A stretch of DNA of 64,000 nucleotides from Distichodus sexfasciatus. Lineage: Eukaryota > Chordata > Actinopteri > Characiformes > Distichodontidae. Position numbers and translations under genes: made by a program. This document shows, piece by piece, positions 48,171-61,689 of this stretch (position 1 is the first letter of the stretch; each line of letters begins with the position of its first letter). The notes below the pieces were generated by a model, which made no database searches, had not been told where the DNA came from, and saw only the letters and a program-made list of their open reading frames with translations. Location of the stretch: NCBI GenBank assembly GCA_032718565.1, contig JAVGVS010000043.1, positions 248,001 through 312,000 of the forward strand, given 5' to 3'.

Positions 48171-48669
48171 GGGTGTTTTCACATATAGTCCTCTTTAAAG
48201 GAACCGAACTCAGTCCTCTAGAACTGGTCCAAAAAGTGGACGAACAGAAAGGGAACTCGGTTCTTCTGATGCTCACACTGTGAGTTCATTTGAAAGGGGA
48301 CTCGGTTCTCTTTCTGGTCCACTTCAGCTCAGACGGGGCCTCAGTCCTTTTTCTGTTCATACTTAATTCTTATGGAGCTCTCAGACCTTTACTGCTTTGC
48401 ATTCTGCCTAGTTTTGGGTTTTTTTTTTCTTCGAACAAAAACTGTCGAAGCGAACCGGGAGCGCTTTGCGTTCAGAAGGCCCGAGTTAAACGAACCGCGC
48501 CGCCGACTTAAAGCGAACCGGACTGAGACCACCTCCCGATGTGGTCTCAGTTCGGTTCGTTCCAGAGGGGTCTGAGTTTGTTTGGTGTGTTCACATATAC
48601 ATAAAAAATGCTGACTAATCGATCTGAGTGCGCTTTGAGGGCTGAAACGGACCAAGTGTGAAAACACCC
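48171..48669. mobile_element. Harbinger-like MITE
   Basis: Ends GGGTGTTTTCACA and TGTGAAAACACCC are perfect inverted repeats. Flanking triplets are CTA and TTA, close to the TWA target of PIF/Harbinger. The interior is rich in gaaccg/cggttc motifs. Confidence 0.7.
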
Positions 48670-48815
48670 TTAGACTTTTTTGTGCAGATCCATCACATAA
48701 AAAAGACTAAAAAACATTTCAATTACAGGTTGGAATGTAAAAAAATAGGTAAAAAGCCAAGGGGGGTGAATACTTTTGTATATTTCTGTATATCTCCTAT
48801 GTGGATGACAATAAC

Positions 48816-49575
48816 TAGAGGTGGACAGCAATCAAGTACATTTACTTGAGTACTGTACTTAAAGTACTGTACAGTTTTTGAGTATCTGTACTTCACCTGA
48901 CTTTCACTTCACTACATTTGAAAGACAAATACCGTACTTTTTACTTCACTGCATGTCTATCAAGGTTCTCGTCACTCGTTATTTTCAAATCTGTGGATCC
49001 CCCTTTTCTAAAACAGCATTTGTTTTTTTGGCAGGTGACCGGTAGTATTACGTCACACCTGTGGACTGTAGCTATAACACCAAGTTGAGACAGTTCTGCT
49101 GTTTTTTTGTCTTGATTAAAACATTGCTGCAGTTGGAAAGTCCTGAAGCTAGAGGTGTAGAGCTGGGTTTTAAGCAGGTTGGAAAGTTAATTGTATTTTC
49201 TGAGCTGCATTTACAGCTACTGCACTGTCCTCCTGATTAACATACACATACAGTATATGTGTGCACACACTGCCAGAGCTGTGTCCGAACACATTTCTGT
49301 AACATTCATTATTTCTGTAGCATTCTACCAGTTCCTCATTCTACACGTTCTACAAACTAGTCAGAGGCACTAGGTATTGTAAGCGTTGCAGCAATAACGC
49401 AACAATATGGTGAAAGAAGTACTTTTAATACTTAATTATTTTTTAAAACAAGTACTTCAGTACTTTAACTTAAGTAGAATTTTGTGACAGCGGGACTTTC
49501 ACTTGTATTGGAGTAACATTTGACTAGTGGTATCTGTACTTTCATTAAGTAATGAAGTGACGTACTTTGCCTCTG
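48816..49575. mobile_element. hAT-type element (TACTTAAGTA-rich)
   Basis: Left end TAGAGGTGGACAG, right end complement CAGAGGCAAAGTACG. Flanks acaataac (48808-48815) and acaaaaac (49576-49583) match at seven of eight positions. The subterminal sequence is dense in gtacttaa/agtactgta motifs. Confidence 0.75.
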
Positions 49576-50499
49576 ACAAAAACAAGGACGAGATTCCTTT
49601 TTTACTTAAAAAAGATTGTGCAACTCTTATCCCTGCCACTTGCAACTTCTTATATCATGCTTTTAAGAAAAAAATCTGTGATTTCAAAAAATTATATTTG
49701 TTTTATAAACCCTGTCTTTTTACACTCATTTTGCAACAGCCATATTTCCCCTTTTTACAATATAGTAATGAGATTACATTAGTAATGAAACTACAGAATA
49801 CGTTCTGCTGCTTCACTTTAGGATATCTGTATACAGATTGTTTCCTGTAGTTTATTTTAGTAGTAACTTAAATACTTTTGACTAAATTCTTAAATAATTT
49901 TCCCTTTAAATTCAGACTCTTTCTATTCTCTCATATTCAGCAATTGTCATATTTCTGTTTTTAGAACATTTTTTGACGCTTCATGTTAATAAAATTAGAG
50001 AATATTTTCAGCTGTTATATTTGAGTAATATCATATACAGATATTTGTTTCATTTAAGTAATTTAATTTAAATAATACCCCCTTTACATTTAGCGAGTGT
50101 ATTGAATTACTGTGAACAATACTAGGTATGTTGTTAAAAGTAAAAGGCTTGGCCTTGGTGGAAAAATCTTTTACAATAAACTGAATATTTACACTTGGGC
50201 TGTTTGAAGCTGTGTAAACGTCACTACTGAAGAGGCTGCTGTCTGCGGAATAGCGACTCTGAACGTGGCTCCAGAGGCCTGTTTGAACAGCAAAGAAAAC
50301 TGGAATGGGAAATTAAAGAATAAAGCAGTGGAGCACCTTCTCATCCTCCTGAGAATGTTATCTGTAGCAGCAGGTAGGCAGCTTGTGCTGAACAGTGCAC
50401 AACAAATCGTTTCATCTCAGAATTCCTAATATTTTAATGAAGGTGAAATAAGTTTTTTTTGTTGTTTGTTTTTCTTTTCCCAATCTATTTTCATTTCAG

Positions 50500-50830
50500 G
50501 ACGACGGTAAAAATTCCTGGATGAGAAAGCAGCTTCATTACGCATTAATGACCCCCTGCTCTATGACAGGATCTCGAATCAATGAAACATCGACTGGGTC
50601 AGAGGTTCCAGCTCTGTTTATAGGGTGAATACATATTGAAACCTAATGAAGATAATTACTTTTAGAGCCAGGCGGCTGGTTTACTCATGGTGATGGCGGA
50701 GAGCTGAGGGGAAATGGCAGATTGGATCCTGATTGATACTGCGGCACAATTCCGCAGTATCAGCTACCGGCGGAGGCGTTAAAACTGCCTACAAGAGCGT
50801 GATGGGAAAACTGGCTCACAGCTTTGTGAA
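50500..50830. other. Unique block with perfect 11-bp hairpin
   Basis: Complex, non-repetitive sequence with ttcattacgcattaatgacc and gaaacctaatgaagataatt. TGATACTGCGG (50734-50744) and CCGCAGTATCA (50752-50762) form a perfect inverted repeat around a 7-base loop. No coding frame is recognised. Confidence 0.4.
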
Positions 50831-51542
50831 ACTGATGACTTTGGCTTGACTAAAAAAATCATAGTTAAATATTGATCGTAAAATGCACTGTAAAAATGCA
50901 GCTCAATTATCGCACGCTTTAGCATGGGCAACATTTGGACTTCTTTCAGGAGATTTATGGTCCTCCACCAAAAATGTAATTATCTTCTCAGACAGTCTCG
51001 TCAAATGTGTTGGCTTTCAATTTAACAAACAGATTTAGTTTTCTCAAAGTTTACGTGATTTAAAAAGCTAATTTAACAAAAGAAAACTGATGAAAAGAGG
51101 TGCAATTATCCATTCAGAAAGACATTTCTGAATTTTTCATCATGGCTCAATACAACCCAACACTGTACTAGAATACTGAAAAGAAAAACTATAACTTCAT
51201 CAGTCACTGTTCTGTTACGACTGCTGGAGGAAAAACTGATCAGAAATTTCTGTACTCAATCATATACATTGGCTTTGGGTATCAGCCAGTTCTGAGTACT
51301 AGTTTGATACCAATGTTTAATTAATAAAAGCATCTAATTATGCAATACAAAATTACAATTCACGTGAAAACCTTTTAAAGCAGCGAGAAATTGGTCATGT
51401 TTTAAAACTCCAGTATAAATTTAAATGACATCAAATAAGAGCAAAATTTCTGACTAATGCAAAACGTCTTGATAAACTGAGTACCAATTCACACAAAAAA
51501 TATAACCATCGACAAAACAAATCAGCCCTTTCATTACGTGAG

Positions 51543-51740
51543 AGTGAGTGATTATTTGTCATTGTGAACACACTACGCCACAGCACCACAACTATACAAT
51601 GCACCACAACAAAATGTGACCACTGCATTTGACCCATCCATGTAGGAGCAGTGGGCAGCTAACAAGGGCAGCGCCCAGAGAGTAGTGCTTGGGGACGGTA
51701 CCTTGCTTATCAGTGCCTTCCGATCACTAGGTGAACGCAC
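51543..51740 (-). mobile_element. SINE C copy
   Basis: Reverse copy: gagtgattatttgtcattgt, accacaacaaaatgtgacca, tgcttggggacggtaccttg. The head is partly lost. Confidence 0.85.
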
Positions 51741-53704
51741 TAACTGAAACCTACCAATATCTAATCAACAATATCGGTGTTGTATTGGTGCTTCTCTAAG
51801 GATTACAGTGAGATTCAAAGCTTTTCCGTTGGTATTTCTTATCTAATCATATATTTTAGACAACTAATTTTTCATGAAAGAAAGGAAAGTTCACCATCCA
51901 TCTATCATCAACAGCCTACTCAAGGCTAACCTACGCAGTGCCTGTGATTCTGACGTTGTGTCACTGCTTATTCTAAAGGCAAGTATGACATGACAGCGAG
52001 AGACCAGACTGAAGCCAGTCTCTATTAATTCTAAGCTGGATCTGTAGAAGGGGGCTGATCTGGGATCAGTTTTCTGCTATTTCAGGCTCTGGGTGGGAGG
52101 CAGGAAGCAGATCTCAAGTCAGAGCGAGAGGGAGGAGAGTGAATGCAGCAGGCAGCAGGAAATGAGGGAGAAAAGGGGAAGATTAGGGAGTGTCTACACA
52201 CACACACACACACTCCTGCCATCTTCACTGCAACATTCCAATTGGACAGCTGTCTCTCCCTGCTAACCTCACATTGACACACTTACACCCCCACTTCCAT
52301 GCGTATGCACACACACACACACACGCACACACACACAAAATCAACACCCACTCGCTCTTATCATCAACACTCGTCGCATCACCTCTGCACGGCCATCTCA
52401 CACATGCTGCCTTCTTGCCCTCATTTCATATAAATAATAAATACTGTTGGGAAAACATTACACACTACTCAGGAGGAACACACACACATGCCTATCTAAG
52501 CCCGTGTGTGAGTGAGTGTGTATTCTCCTGAGGAACTGGAGCTGAAAGAGCTCATCAAATCTGGTCAGAGAGTCCTAATGCAGTCGGTCAACAGCGCCGG
52601 GTAATTACCTCACACACATACACACACATGTACCCTACCACCACACACACACGCACGCCCGCACACACCTTACTTTCTTTATGAGGTGTGTCCATTACTC
52701 CCATAATTATGAAAACTACATACTACTAGAGCTAACCCTAACCTTCACCTATGTAACCAAAAGCTGAAAAAAAGCTGAAATTAGAAAAGCATTTTGCCAT
52801 ATGAGGGTCTATCCTGACATCAAAATTATCCTCATACAGTTACAAAAATCAGACAAACCTCCCATCTATTGGTTTTCCTCTTTTAGGAGACAATCAGGTC
52901 TTCAGAAACACCTTAAAACCTGAATACCTGCCACAATTCCCCCCATTTCTTAAATCCTTGCCCTTCTGTTGTCTCCTATAATAACTAGATACAAAAAATA
53001 TTACATCTACATCTATGTCTAATCCTAAACAGACGTAAACACACAAAAATACCCTATAAAATGGTTCCAGTATTTTATTAATTACCTTTATTCTCGAATA
53101 ATTACATAATTACAAAATTAAGTAACATTCCCGTCTCCCATTTAAACGATAACTATTTCCCATTACCCAACAGAAAGACAATCAGGCTAAGTCTCAAACA
53201 CTCACAGCTACACTAAAAAGAATGTAATTGGATTAGTCCTCCTTTGCTATACAACTTAATAAGGCATGTGGTTTGGGACATGACCCCTGCCTTGAAAAAG
53301 CAAAGAACATTTCCCAGCAGCCCACACAGAGCAGCTCCTCTCCCCCGCATGAACACAGCTGTCACACGCCAAAAAGACCAGCGGCCTCGGTGCTCCACAC
53401 ACAGAGCTGAAGATCTTCCTGTCATAACCCATCTCACGAGTCTGAAATGATGGACGGACACAGACAGACCAACGCCGGCACCAGCATCACCTGGAACGTG
53501 AATTTTCACCAAACTGGCGTACAATCGAGAACAGTACGGACTGCAAAATGGAGACATCATCTCCTAGTTCGGCCTCCATCTTGGCAGGATATGGAAATAA
53601 AAAATATAAGGTAGCGTTCACAGGCTTGATTTTTAATCATTCAGATTAAACAAGCTCAGCTCACACAGAGAGAGGGGAAACGGAGAAAAAGGGGTTAAAA
53701 GGAA

Positions 53705-53872
53705 GGGTGGTCTCATCTGACGTCCCAAGAGGTGGCTGTAGGTTCAAATCGAGCTGCTCTATTGATAAAATATCCACCATGTGGTCTCTGAGCAGGGTCT
53801 CTAACCCCAAGTTGCTCCAGAGATCACACAGATAAGGGCTTCTGCTAAATGCCATCAATGTAAACGTAAGGG
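53705..53872 (+). mobile_element. SINE B copy, diverged
   Basis: B box taggttcaaatcgagc, body ctaaccccaagttgctccag and tail gggcttctgctaaatgccat. Confidence 0.7.
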
Positions 53873-54197
53873 CGAGAGAGACGCACCTGATAGAAATTGA
53901 AATCAAGGTTTTTAAATGTTGTTTTGACAATAAGGCAACTACACATGGCCATGAAAATGAAAATCAATCAACTAAAATGAACCAGAGAAGGGGAAAGTGA
54001 CGGGGGAAAAGGAAGGTTGGAGGGTGAGAGAGAACGTATGAAATTGCAACTGACAACTGAAATCAACAGGGATTTTGAAATATATTCACTGCTTGTTGTT
54101 TTTAACAATAAGGCATCTAAACATGGTGACGTGGCCCTGACAATGAAAATCAATAAACTGAAATGAACTAGAGAAAGAAAGGAGGCGGAGAGAGTAT

Positions 54198-54222
54198 TAG
54201 AGAGAGAGAGAGAGAGAGAGGG
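54198..54222. repeat. (GA)n microsatellite
   Basis: About 12 GA units within a purine-rich stretch. Confidence 0.85.
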
Positions 54223-55229
54223 GCAGGAACAGAGGGACAGCAATGCGCCCGAGGCTGACAGCTTGCTCATTCTGCTGTGGGTATCACTGTCTCACACCTG
54301 GGCTGTGTATAATGAGTCAAAAAGCCACATGCTCTTCCATAAGCTGATGCCAGTCACACATCCCCTGGGAACACTACAGCCCAAAATCACTACTTATGTA
54401 GAAATGTGCTGCATTATGATGGGAGAATGCGCAGAGAACATTTCGCTTAGTGAGGTTAAAGCTACAGTTAATGTGCCTTTTGAGATTTGTTATATTTGAG
54501 AGGACATTTTTTGTCTGTTGAGGACTAGGTCTCATAGGGAAAAAGTGCTTCACACGCTTCAGTGTGGCTGCAGTATTTTTTTTTAGATGTGTGTGCGTGC
54601 TTATTCGCAGATGTGGGAGGCAAAATACATCAAGTAGATTATGCCTGTGAAATGAAGATGCCTAGGATAGCGTGTTTGTGCGTCTGCTCCTTACATTGCT
54701 AGATGTAGCAAGTTAGGATGAAAAGACAGGAAGTGTGTATGCGTATGCACATGTGCATTACTACTAGAAACTGCACACTCTTTGTCGCCATAGTAACAGG
54801 AAAGGGACACGACGGCGACACCACCGGACTGAAGGATAAACCTTCAAAACATACAGTTTTCTACGCATTCATGGAACGTTTCTGATGACATTCCACAAAT
54901 ACTTCTACAACATTCTTACAATGTTTCTGCAACGTTTCAAAGTTTGCACAGTGTTTCTACAAGTTGTGTACAACTCTTCTGCAACGTTCCTACAAGATTT
55001 GTTTGGTTTGTGTTATTCTTAAGTTTAGTTTTAAAAACGTAAATTTGTGATTTCTGAAGGTTTCTCCAGTTTAAATTTGAAAATAATTGCAATTGTATGC
55101 TGTTAGAATATTATATAGTTATTACCATTTGCATTTTTGTGTAAGAATGTTGTATTGATAAATATTTCAAAATGGCTATACAACTTTTTTCATGTACCTT
55201 TTAGTCCCCTAAAATCACATTTATTTGTT

Positions 55230-55450
55230 TATTTGGACTTTGTGGGGACATTTGAGAGATCCACGTGAAGAAAAAAGACTATACAAAATGTTCGTTTGAT
55301 TAGAGAGGTTAAAAGAGGTAAAAGATGTGCTTTTGGTTACTGAGGTTAGGGTTAGGGTTAGGTGTGGGTGTAAAATTAGATACTTATCTAGTCACTATGG
55401 GAGTCACTAGAAGGACCTCACAAAGATAGTAATACGTGACTGTGTGTGGA
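55230..55450. repeat. Dispersed repeat with internal TTAGGG run
   Basis: Sequence tttgtggggacatttgagag, ggttagggttagggttaggt and aaggacctcacaaagatagt recurs in altered or reverse form near 41.65-41.85 and 52.69-52.92 kb. It is a dispersed repeat, not a telomere. Confidence 0.5.
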
Positions 55451-55711
55451 TGTATAAATTGGCAGTTTCATGTGATATTGAGCGTGGTTTCTGCTTTCTC
55501 AGCAGGACAAAAAGACGGGGCCAGCTTTAAAGGGTGAGGTAGAGAGAGGCCCTCACCAAGGGGACTCAGGGACAGAGGAGGGATGGTGGGGAACGACCCC
55601 GAGCATCATAGGGGCTTTCTTTAGATCTGGACAGGCGTTAACATTTAAATGTCAGGTGAAGGGATGGGGAGACTTTCTGGTAGCAAAAGCCCGAGGGGCC
55701 AAAGAGAGAGA

Positions 55712-55719
<8 letters not shown>

Positions 55720-55751
<32 letters not shown>
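55720..55751. repeat. (GA)n microsatellite
   Basis: About 16 GA units. Confidence 0.9.
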
Positions 55752-55753
<2 letters not shown>

Positions 55754-56282
55754 CGAACAGACATGCAGTAAAAGCTCAATCTCAGTCCACATCATTGTGC
55801 AGAGTGAGTGATTACAAACATTACAATCGCCTTTCTTTTGGTCTTGTAAAAAGAGCAGCCTTCAAACCTCAACACCATTCTGAGGTGGTGTGTTGTACTC
55901 CGAGCCGGACCCAGCATAAGTGACCTTTACTCTAGCCTGGAGAATGTTATTACTACAAATGCATCTTAAGCAGTATCCCCCGGTTAGACGGCGCTGGTAT
56001 TAGTATAGGCCACCCCCTGAGAGCACAGTACCACACGCTAACATTTGTTTTACAGAACACAAGGGATGCATCATTTGAACAAAGAATCATTATGACAACA
56101 AAGCTATCCACTGCTACAAACTTACCCCAGGGCATACAACCTCATAACATTCTACAGTAACGCTCAAGGGGTTATGAGGAATATCTATCTTATAGCTCCA
56201 CCTTATTGGTGTACAGTATGAGACTACAGTCCAGGTTAGTCCTCCATTATCCATTCATTATCGGCCTTTATTAAGATCAGCG

Positions 56283-56531
56283 ATTATTATTATTTGTCAT
56301 TTTTATTAAGTGTGAACACACCACAGCACGGCGCACCACAACGAAATGTGACCTCTGCATTTGACGCATCCATGAAAGAGCAGTGGGCAGCTAACATGGG
56401 CAACGGCACTTGGAGATGGTATCGTGCTCATAAATACCTCGAACCCGCGACCTTCTAATCACGGGTTATTGTTGTGGTGCACTGTGTGCTGTTTTCACAA
56501 TGACAAATAATCACTCATTTTCACTTTCTAA
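56283..56531 (-). mobile_element. SINE C inverted pair, partial
   Basis: A reverse copy (56283-56462; acgaaatgtgacctctgcat, agcagtgggcagctaacatg) is joined directly to a forward tail fragment (56463-56531; ttgttgtggtgcactgtgtg, aataatcactcattttcact). Confidence 0.8.
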
Positions 56532-56649
56532 TATTATTGACCGATCTGAGCTAATGGCCGATAAATCGAGATGTGTTCAATAATTTATTAATGCTGGTTA
56601 AATAAGAAATGGAGAGACTGAAGAGAGATACTTAAACTCTGTTATGAGT

Positions 56650-57020
56650 ATTCATTCATTCATTCATTCATTCATTCCTTATCCGAACCACTCAATCATG
56701 GGGAGGACCGGAGCCTATCCCGGGAACTACGGCACAAGGCACAAGGCAGAGACCAAACCTGGGCAGACGCCAACACACCGCAGGGCACACACACTCACAC
56801 AACGACACTCTCATTCACACCTTACAGGGCCAATTTAACGTCACCAATCAACCTACAGTGCATGCTTTCGGACTGTGAGAGGAAGCCGGAGCACCTGGAG
56901 AAAACCCACACGAACACAGGGAGAGCATGCAAACTCCACACAGAAAGGCCCTACGGCCGACCCCGGGATCAAACCCAGGACCTTCTCGCTGTGAGGCGAG
57001 AAGGTCCACTGCACCGCCCT
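56650..57020 (-). mobile_element. SINE A copy
   Basis: Opens with (attc)n, then ggagcctatcccgggaacta, ggagaaaacccacacgaaca and gggatcaaacccaggacctt. The head side carries a short internal duplication of gaggcgagaaggtcc. Confidence 0.88.
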
Positions 57021-58117
57021 ATGTTATGAGTGTTGTCATTGCAAAGTTTGTTCACCAGGGACATGAACACTGAACAGTCTGCTGTTAGTAACAGTTTTAT
57101 CATCATTACTCACTTCCTACAACAATAAAACAAGTCTTAGAATTTCATATAACATGCATTTTGTCATATCTCATTGTGAACTACACATAAATGTGAAACA
57201 CACCATAAAAGTGTCTCTATAACATAAACACAGGTTTCAAAAGATGCAAAAAGGTCAAGGTCAAATTTAAATGTATTTATATCCTTGTAGTTTGGCAGGG
57301 ACGATTTATTCAAATCTGACCCAGCTAAGCTTTGCCTAGGTGACATCAGACCCATCCTGTCCTAAACTGACTGAGCAGAATAAAGCTGATTTTATGCAGC
57401 ATCACACGTCCCGCTCTCCCCCAATCATTCCATCCCCAGCATGCAGACGCAGTGCTCAGTCAATTGCCATGGAGACTAAAAGGCCTCCCGGTGTTTGGTG
57501 CCCTGTTCCTTAAAAAAAAAAAAGAACACAATGATAATGAGAGTCGTTCATCACACGAGTCGCCATCAATTCACACTGCATTAACCCAAGTACACCGTGT
57601 TTAAGCGCTTCAATAGGCAAAGTTACAGTCACGCAAGACTTGGATGTCACATTGTTGATGAAGGATCAAGAGTCCAAATGTTCCAGTTACTGCAGTATGT
57701 AGCACTTTTGTACATCCACAAAAACGGAGAAACAAGTCTAAAGTGGCCATATAAACTAGTGTGATTAAGGCTTTTTAACTGATGCCAAAACAACCTAAGA
57801 TCTAACCCAAATAAAAATGTTCTCAGGAAAGAATCTTCTGAGTCGCTCCCAATTCTCACCTCCTGAAGAGAGAGTCTCTTCTTAGGTTACCTCTCTGAAA
57901 CTTATCCTAGAATACGTTTCAGTCCTGACTCCACCTCCAAATCCTGGATAAGGACTACAGCAGACAAACCAACTGTGCAAAGGGAAAAAATGAAAGTTTG
58001 AATTTTGACGTTCTCCTCTTCATCAGGCTGACAAATGGAAACGGTCTAGTCTCCTTGACTTAAATATCTATTAACTCATAATGGCTTAATTCACCTCTTC
58101 CAGTTAGATGGGATTAC

Positions 58118-58300
58118 ACAGAGTGATTAAGTCATCGTGAACACGCCACAGCAATTCACAACCTCGGCATTTAACCCATTAGGGAGCAGTGAGCAGCTAA
58201 TGTGGACAGTGCCCAGGAAAAAGGGCTTGGGGAAGATGCTTTGCTCACAGTGGTACCTCTACTGATCCGGGGTTTGAACCAGCGAACCTGAGAGCATGGG
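58118..58300 (-). mobile_element. SINE C copy, diverged
   Basis: agagtgattaagtcatcgtg, ttaacccattagggagcagt, gggtttgaaccagcgaacct. Confidence 0.75.
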
Positions 58301-58379
58301 GGCAACTTTATACAACTGACACATAATGGTGTGGGGAAGGAACAGATGTAGTACATTCCAATACAAAAATAGGTGTTGT

Positions 58380-58481
58380 AGGCTCTGGTCTGTCTGTATA
58401 ACCACCTCCATTATCACCACTGAGGCCTTGAGCAAGGCTCTTTAACATCAAGTTGGTCCAGGGAGACTTTTTCCTCTAATT
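58380..58481 (+). mobile_element. SINE B fragment
   Basis: Body caccactgaggccttgagca then ggctctttaacatcaagttg, broken by the hAT element that follows. Confidence 0.6.
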
Positions 58482-58805
58482 AGGGGTGACCAATTCCGAT
58501 CATGAAGGGCCAGTGTCCTGGAATTTTCCCATCCTACATGGTGAGTATCTTCCATAAGCATCAAGGCCATTATATTTGAGGGGAACGCGTCACCCCCACA
58601 TTTCAAAATTATTCGTTTGGACCCCTCCCCATTTTACCATGTAAATTATTAGGACCCCCAGCCAGTGTGTCCCACCCCACCCCCCTTACAAATGCTCCTG
58701 ACACATCTGGTCTCTTCCCAAGATGAGGTGCGAATGGTCTGAAGTCAAGTATGATGGAAAAGCTGCTGAATTCTAGATCTCTAAGACCGGAATTGCCCAC
58801 TCCAG
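58482..58805. mobile_element. hAT-type MITE inserted in SINE B
   Basis: Ends AGGGGTGACCAATTCCGATC and GACCGGAATTGCCCACTCCAG are imperfect inverted repeats. They are flanked by a perfect 8-bp duplication ctctaatt (58474-58481 and 58806-58813). It is 324 bases long. Confidence 0.8.
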
Positions 58806-58983
58806 CTCTAATTGGACCAGTGTTGAGGTGCTGTCAGTAGCGTGAAAAAAATGACGCCATCTTTCCTACGTGAAGACAACATGGCTGTGGTACAGGATGT
58901 GACGTTTTGTTTCAAGACAGTGGAGGTGCAGTGAACAGTGGTGGTATTAGCATGCTAGGCTGGTAAAGCTTGGTCTATAGCAG

Positions 58984-59146
58984 GGTTTCTCAACCCCAGT
59001 CCTCGCGGACCACCGCTCTGCACCGAGTCGGTATTTTCTGCACCGCCACACGCTGATCATACGTTGCTAATTAGTTAATAAGTGGTATCAGCTGGGGTGT
59101 GGGTCGGGAAACTCGAATCTGTGCAGAGACTGAGAAATGCTGGTCT
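58984..59146. mobile_element. Short inverted-repeat element
   Basis: tagcagggtttctcaacccc at the left is mirrored by tgagaaatgctggtcta at the right. No clear target duplication. Confidence 0.5.
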
Positions 59147-60318
59147 AGTGTGTATTAGCTAGCAAAATAACAAACAGCATTTGACCATTAAAAACAATAT
59201 GTTGTTTTGAAACTGCCTGCTCCTTTTTCCCCCTCTCACAGCCGATGAATTTGAAGGTTCAACCCCATCCAGACAATACCGGAATGGATGAGCTAATTTG
59301 CATGTCTGAGATAAATTTACGTGAACTCGGAGCAAAACGCTTTGATCCCGGAAGTGAGGAGCCATATTTTTGTAATGTGCACGAAGGCGAACGTGACGCC
59401 AGTATTTTTACGCGCCAGTGTCACCACAGCTTTAGAGAACTGTAAGAACATTTTCACCTTTAATATGCTGTACACGCTCAAGAAGTACTCTTTAGTCTCA
59501 AGTTAATGAGAGGAGGCACAGGTAAAATTTGATAATTACTGCCATCTGATTCTTAAAGCAAATATTTTAACCAATACTTAAATATGTGCAATGTTGCATG
59601 TTGATGAAGTGAAACCCTGCAAGGGCAACAAAAAGGAAAACAATTTTGTTCAATTTAACTTACAAGGTCGAAAGAGTAAACATAAATGCCAAATTCACCA
59701 CAATGAAAGCTAAGCCACCTTGCTTTTTTGGATCTTACTTCCATCAGATTCTGACATACTGAGCTTCACAGTACATAGATTCTACACAAAAAAATGCAAA
59801 CGTAAAAAAATCTTATTCTGGATTCTACATACAAAATACCAACAACTGTTTTATTTACGTATAGAAAAACTCAGTCTTTTCTAAGCCATTCCCTGTGCAA
59901 TTTAGTGTAAATTGAGGCGACTGGCATGGAAGGACGAACTCGCATCTCTCTGAAATTGGTCAGCAAAGCCGAGGGCAGGAAAGGCCAGACTGGGTTTTTC
60001 TAGGGCTTTTGGCAGGTATTAGCGTGCTACAAAAAACACATCTCCTGTGGGTCAAATGAGAATTTGCACAATGATACGGACTGCAAGAGTGGTCAGGTGA
60101 GCCGGACAGAGAGTAAGCTCATACCCTGACTTCTTCACTCGCTGATGACAGTAACATGATGAGATGAGACAGATCTTGAGTTGAACGAAAAGGGCCGTGA
60201 AACGGTTTTGAGAGACGTTCTGAACACAACACTGCCCCGAGAAAAGCTTTTAATTTAGTGTGGAGAGCAGTGGTTAAAGGAGGGGAAGATGGGGATTGAG
60301 AAAGGAAGGGATCTGTTG

Positions 60319-60545
60319 AAGTGAAAGTGAGTGATTATTTGTCATTGTGAACACAGCACATACTGCACCACAACGAAACGTGAGCAGTGGGCAGACGACT
60401 TATGGCGCCAGGACAGCAGCGCCTGGGGACGGTACCTTGTTCAAGAGTACCTCAGTGGTACTTTTACCGGTCGAGGATTCGAACCAGGTGGCCTTCCGAT
60501 CACGGGGGACGGGGGGACGGCCGTAACCGTGACACTGCCAACTGC
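60319..60545 (-). mobile_element. SINE C copy
   Basis: gtgagtgattatttgtcatt, accacaacgaaacgtgagca, ggtcgaggattcgaaccagg. The 102-codon frame here is SINE sequence. Confidence 0.87.
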
Positions 60546-60899
60546 TCCTAAATCGGAATTAGGTACACGTACAAATGAGCACATCTATTTTATCCTTGTT
60601 CCTGTGTGTCTGATTTTCTTGATTTTTCTGACCATTTAACCTTGAATGTGCACGAAACATCCCAGGCAACATGTAGGTGATACTGAACATCCTCTAAATC
60701 CGGCTGAAGCTACTTTGCGAGTGTGTGGAACGGCACTGAAGCATATTTGAACCTTACACGCTCACACCCTGTTCACACTTGAAGCACATTACTCCTTCTG
60801 CATTCACACATTTCATAAATACCATGAATCACGCAGACAAGCAGAAACCTGTAAGCAAACACTGACGCACTCAGAGACCTACTCACCACTCTTACAACA

Positions 60900-61190
60900 C
60901 ATACACACAAACACACACACACAAACACTTCTTTTTCACTGCATACATGCACTCAGCATTAGCACAAACAAACACACTGCATAAAGCACACACAAAACTC
61001 ACAACAAACATACACATGCGCACACACACCCTTACCGCATAAACACACACACTCACGATACAAAAACCCAGAATACAAGCTCAATGCATAAACACACACA
61101 ACACACTCAGAACATAAACACACACCCAAATACAGCATGCACATGTACGCACTCACGCAAACACACACACACACACACACCCCCCGCATG
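60900..61190. repeat. CA-rich low-complexity stretch
   Basis: Many short (CA)n runs broken by single changes, ending in (CA)n at about 61,160-61,180. It gives Cys/Val-rich frames on the minus strand and Thr/His-rich frames on the plus strand, neither a gene. Confidence 0.85.
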
Positions 61191-61689
61191 CATGCACAAA
61201 CCACCACATGCTTGTGAGTTATCCTTAATACGATGGACCATTTCTTCCTCATCATCATGTATCCACCCGCCTGCTATAGGACAGATGCACACGAAGAGTT
61301 TTAACTGCTCCATTTTGTCTAGGCCGCTGTGGCTGACAGCTGCTGCTCTCAGTCAACACAGAGAGATGGACTTGGCCATCATTCCCCAGAACAGCTCGAC
61401 CAATAATTCCCGAGCATACTGCTGGCTCAGACGGGTGGGAATCAGACTCCAGTCCCTGTGATTGGCTGCCACCCTTTTAGCACAACAAGAGGACTTTCAG
61501 CATTGAACAGACTGGAAAAACAGAATGACAATGGCTTAAGGCCACAACACCAAGCAGCACTCTGCTCCATCTTGAAAAGGAAATGGGACGCAGAAACGAA
61601 AACTAAATCACTTCCAGGACACTAAACCATCTGCAATTCAGACCAAGGGACCCTAAGCTGTTTCAGATCGAACCCACATTTGGATGGAA

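Noticed and set aside
55344..55362. Three TTAGGG units, possible interstitial telomere
   Set aside because: It is part of a dispersed repeat with related copies near 41.7 and 52.7 kb, and only three units long.
59245..59445. 66-codon plus-strand frame with a balanced amino-acid mix
   Set aside because: It resembles no known domain; the adjacent overlapping frame is also open, and no splice context was found.
60959..61258. Cys/Val-rich minus-strand frame
   Set aside because: Translated CA-repeat low-complexity sequence.
61213..61313. Minus-strand frame MEQLKLFVCICPIAGG then WIHDDEEEMVHRIKD
   Set aside because: It looked exon-like, but it matches no calcium channel exon, has no donor at its end and runs into a CA-repeat frame.
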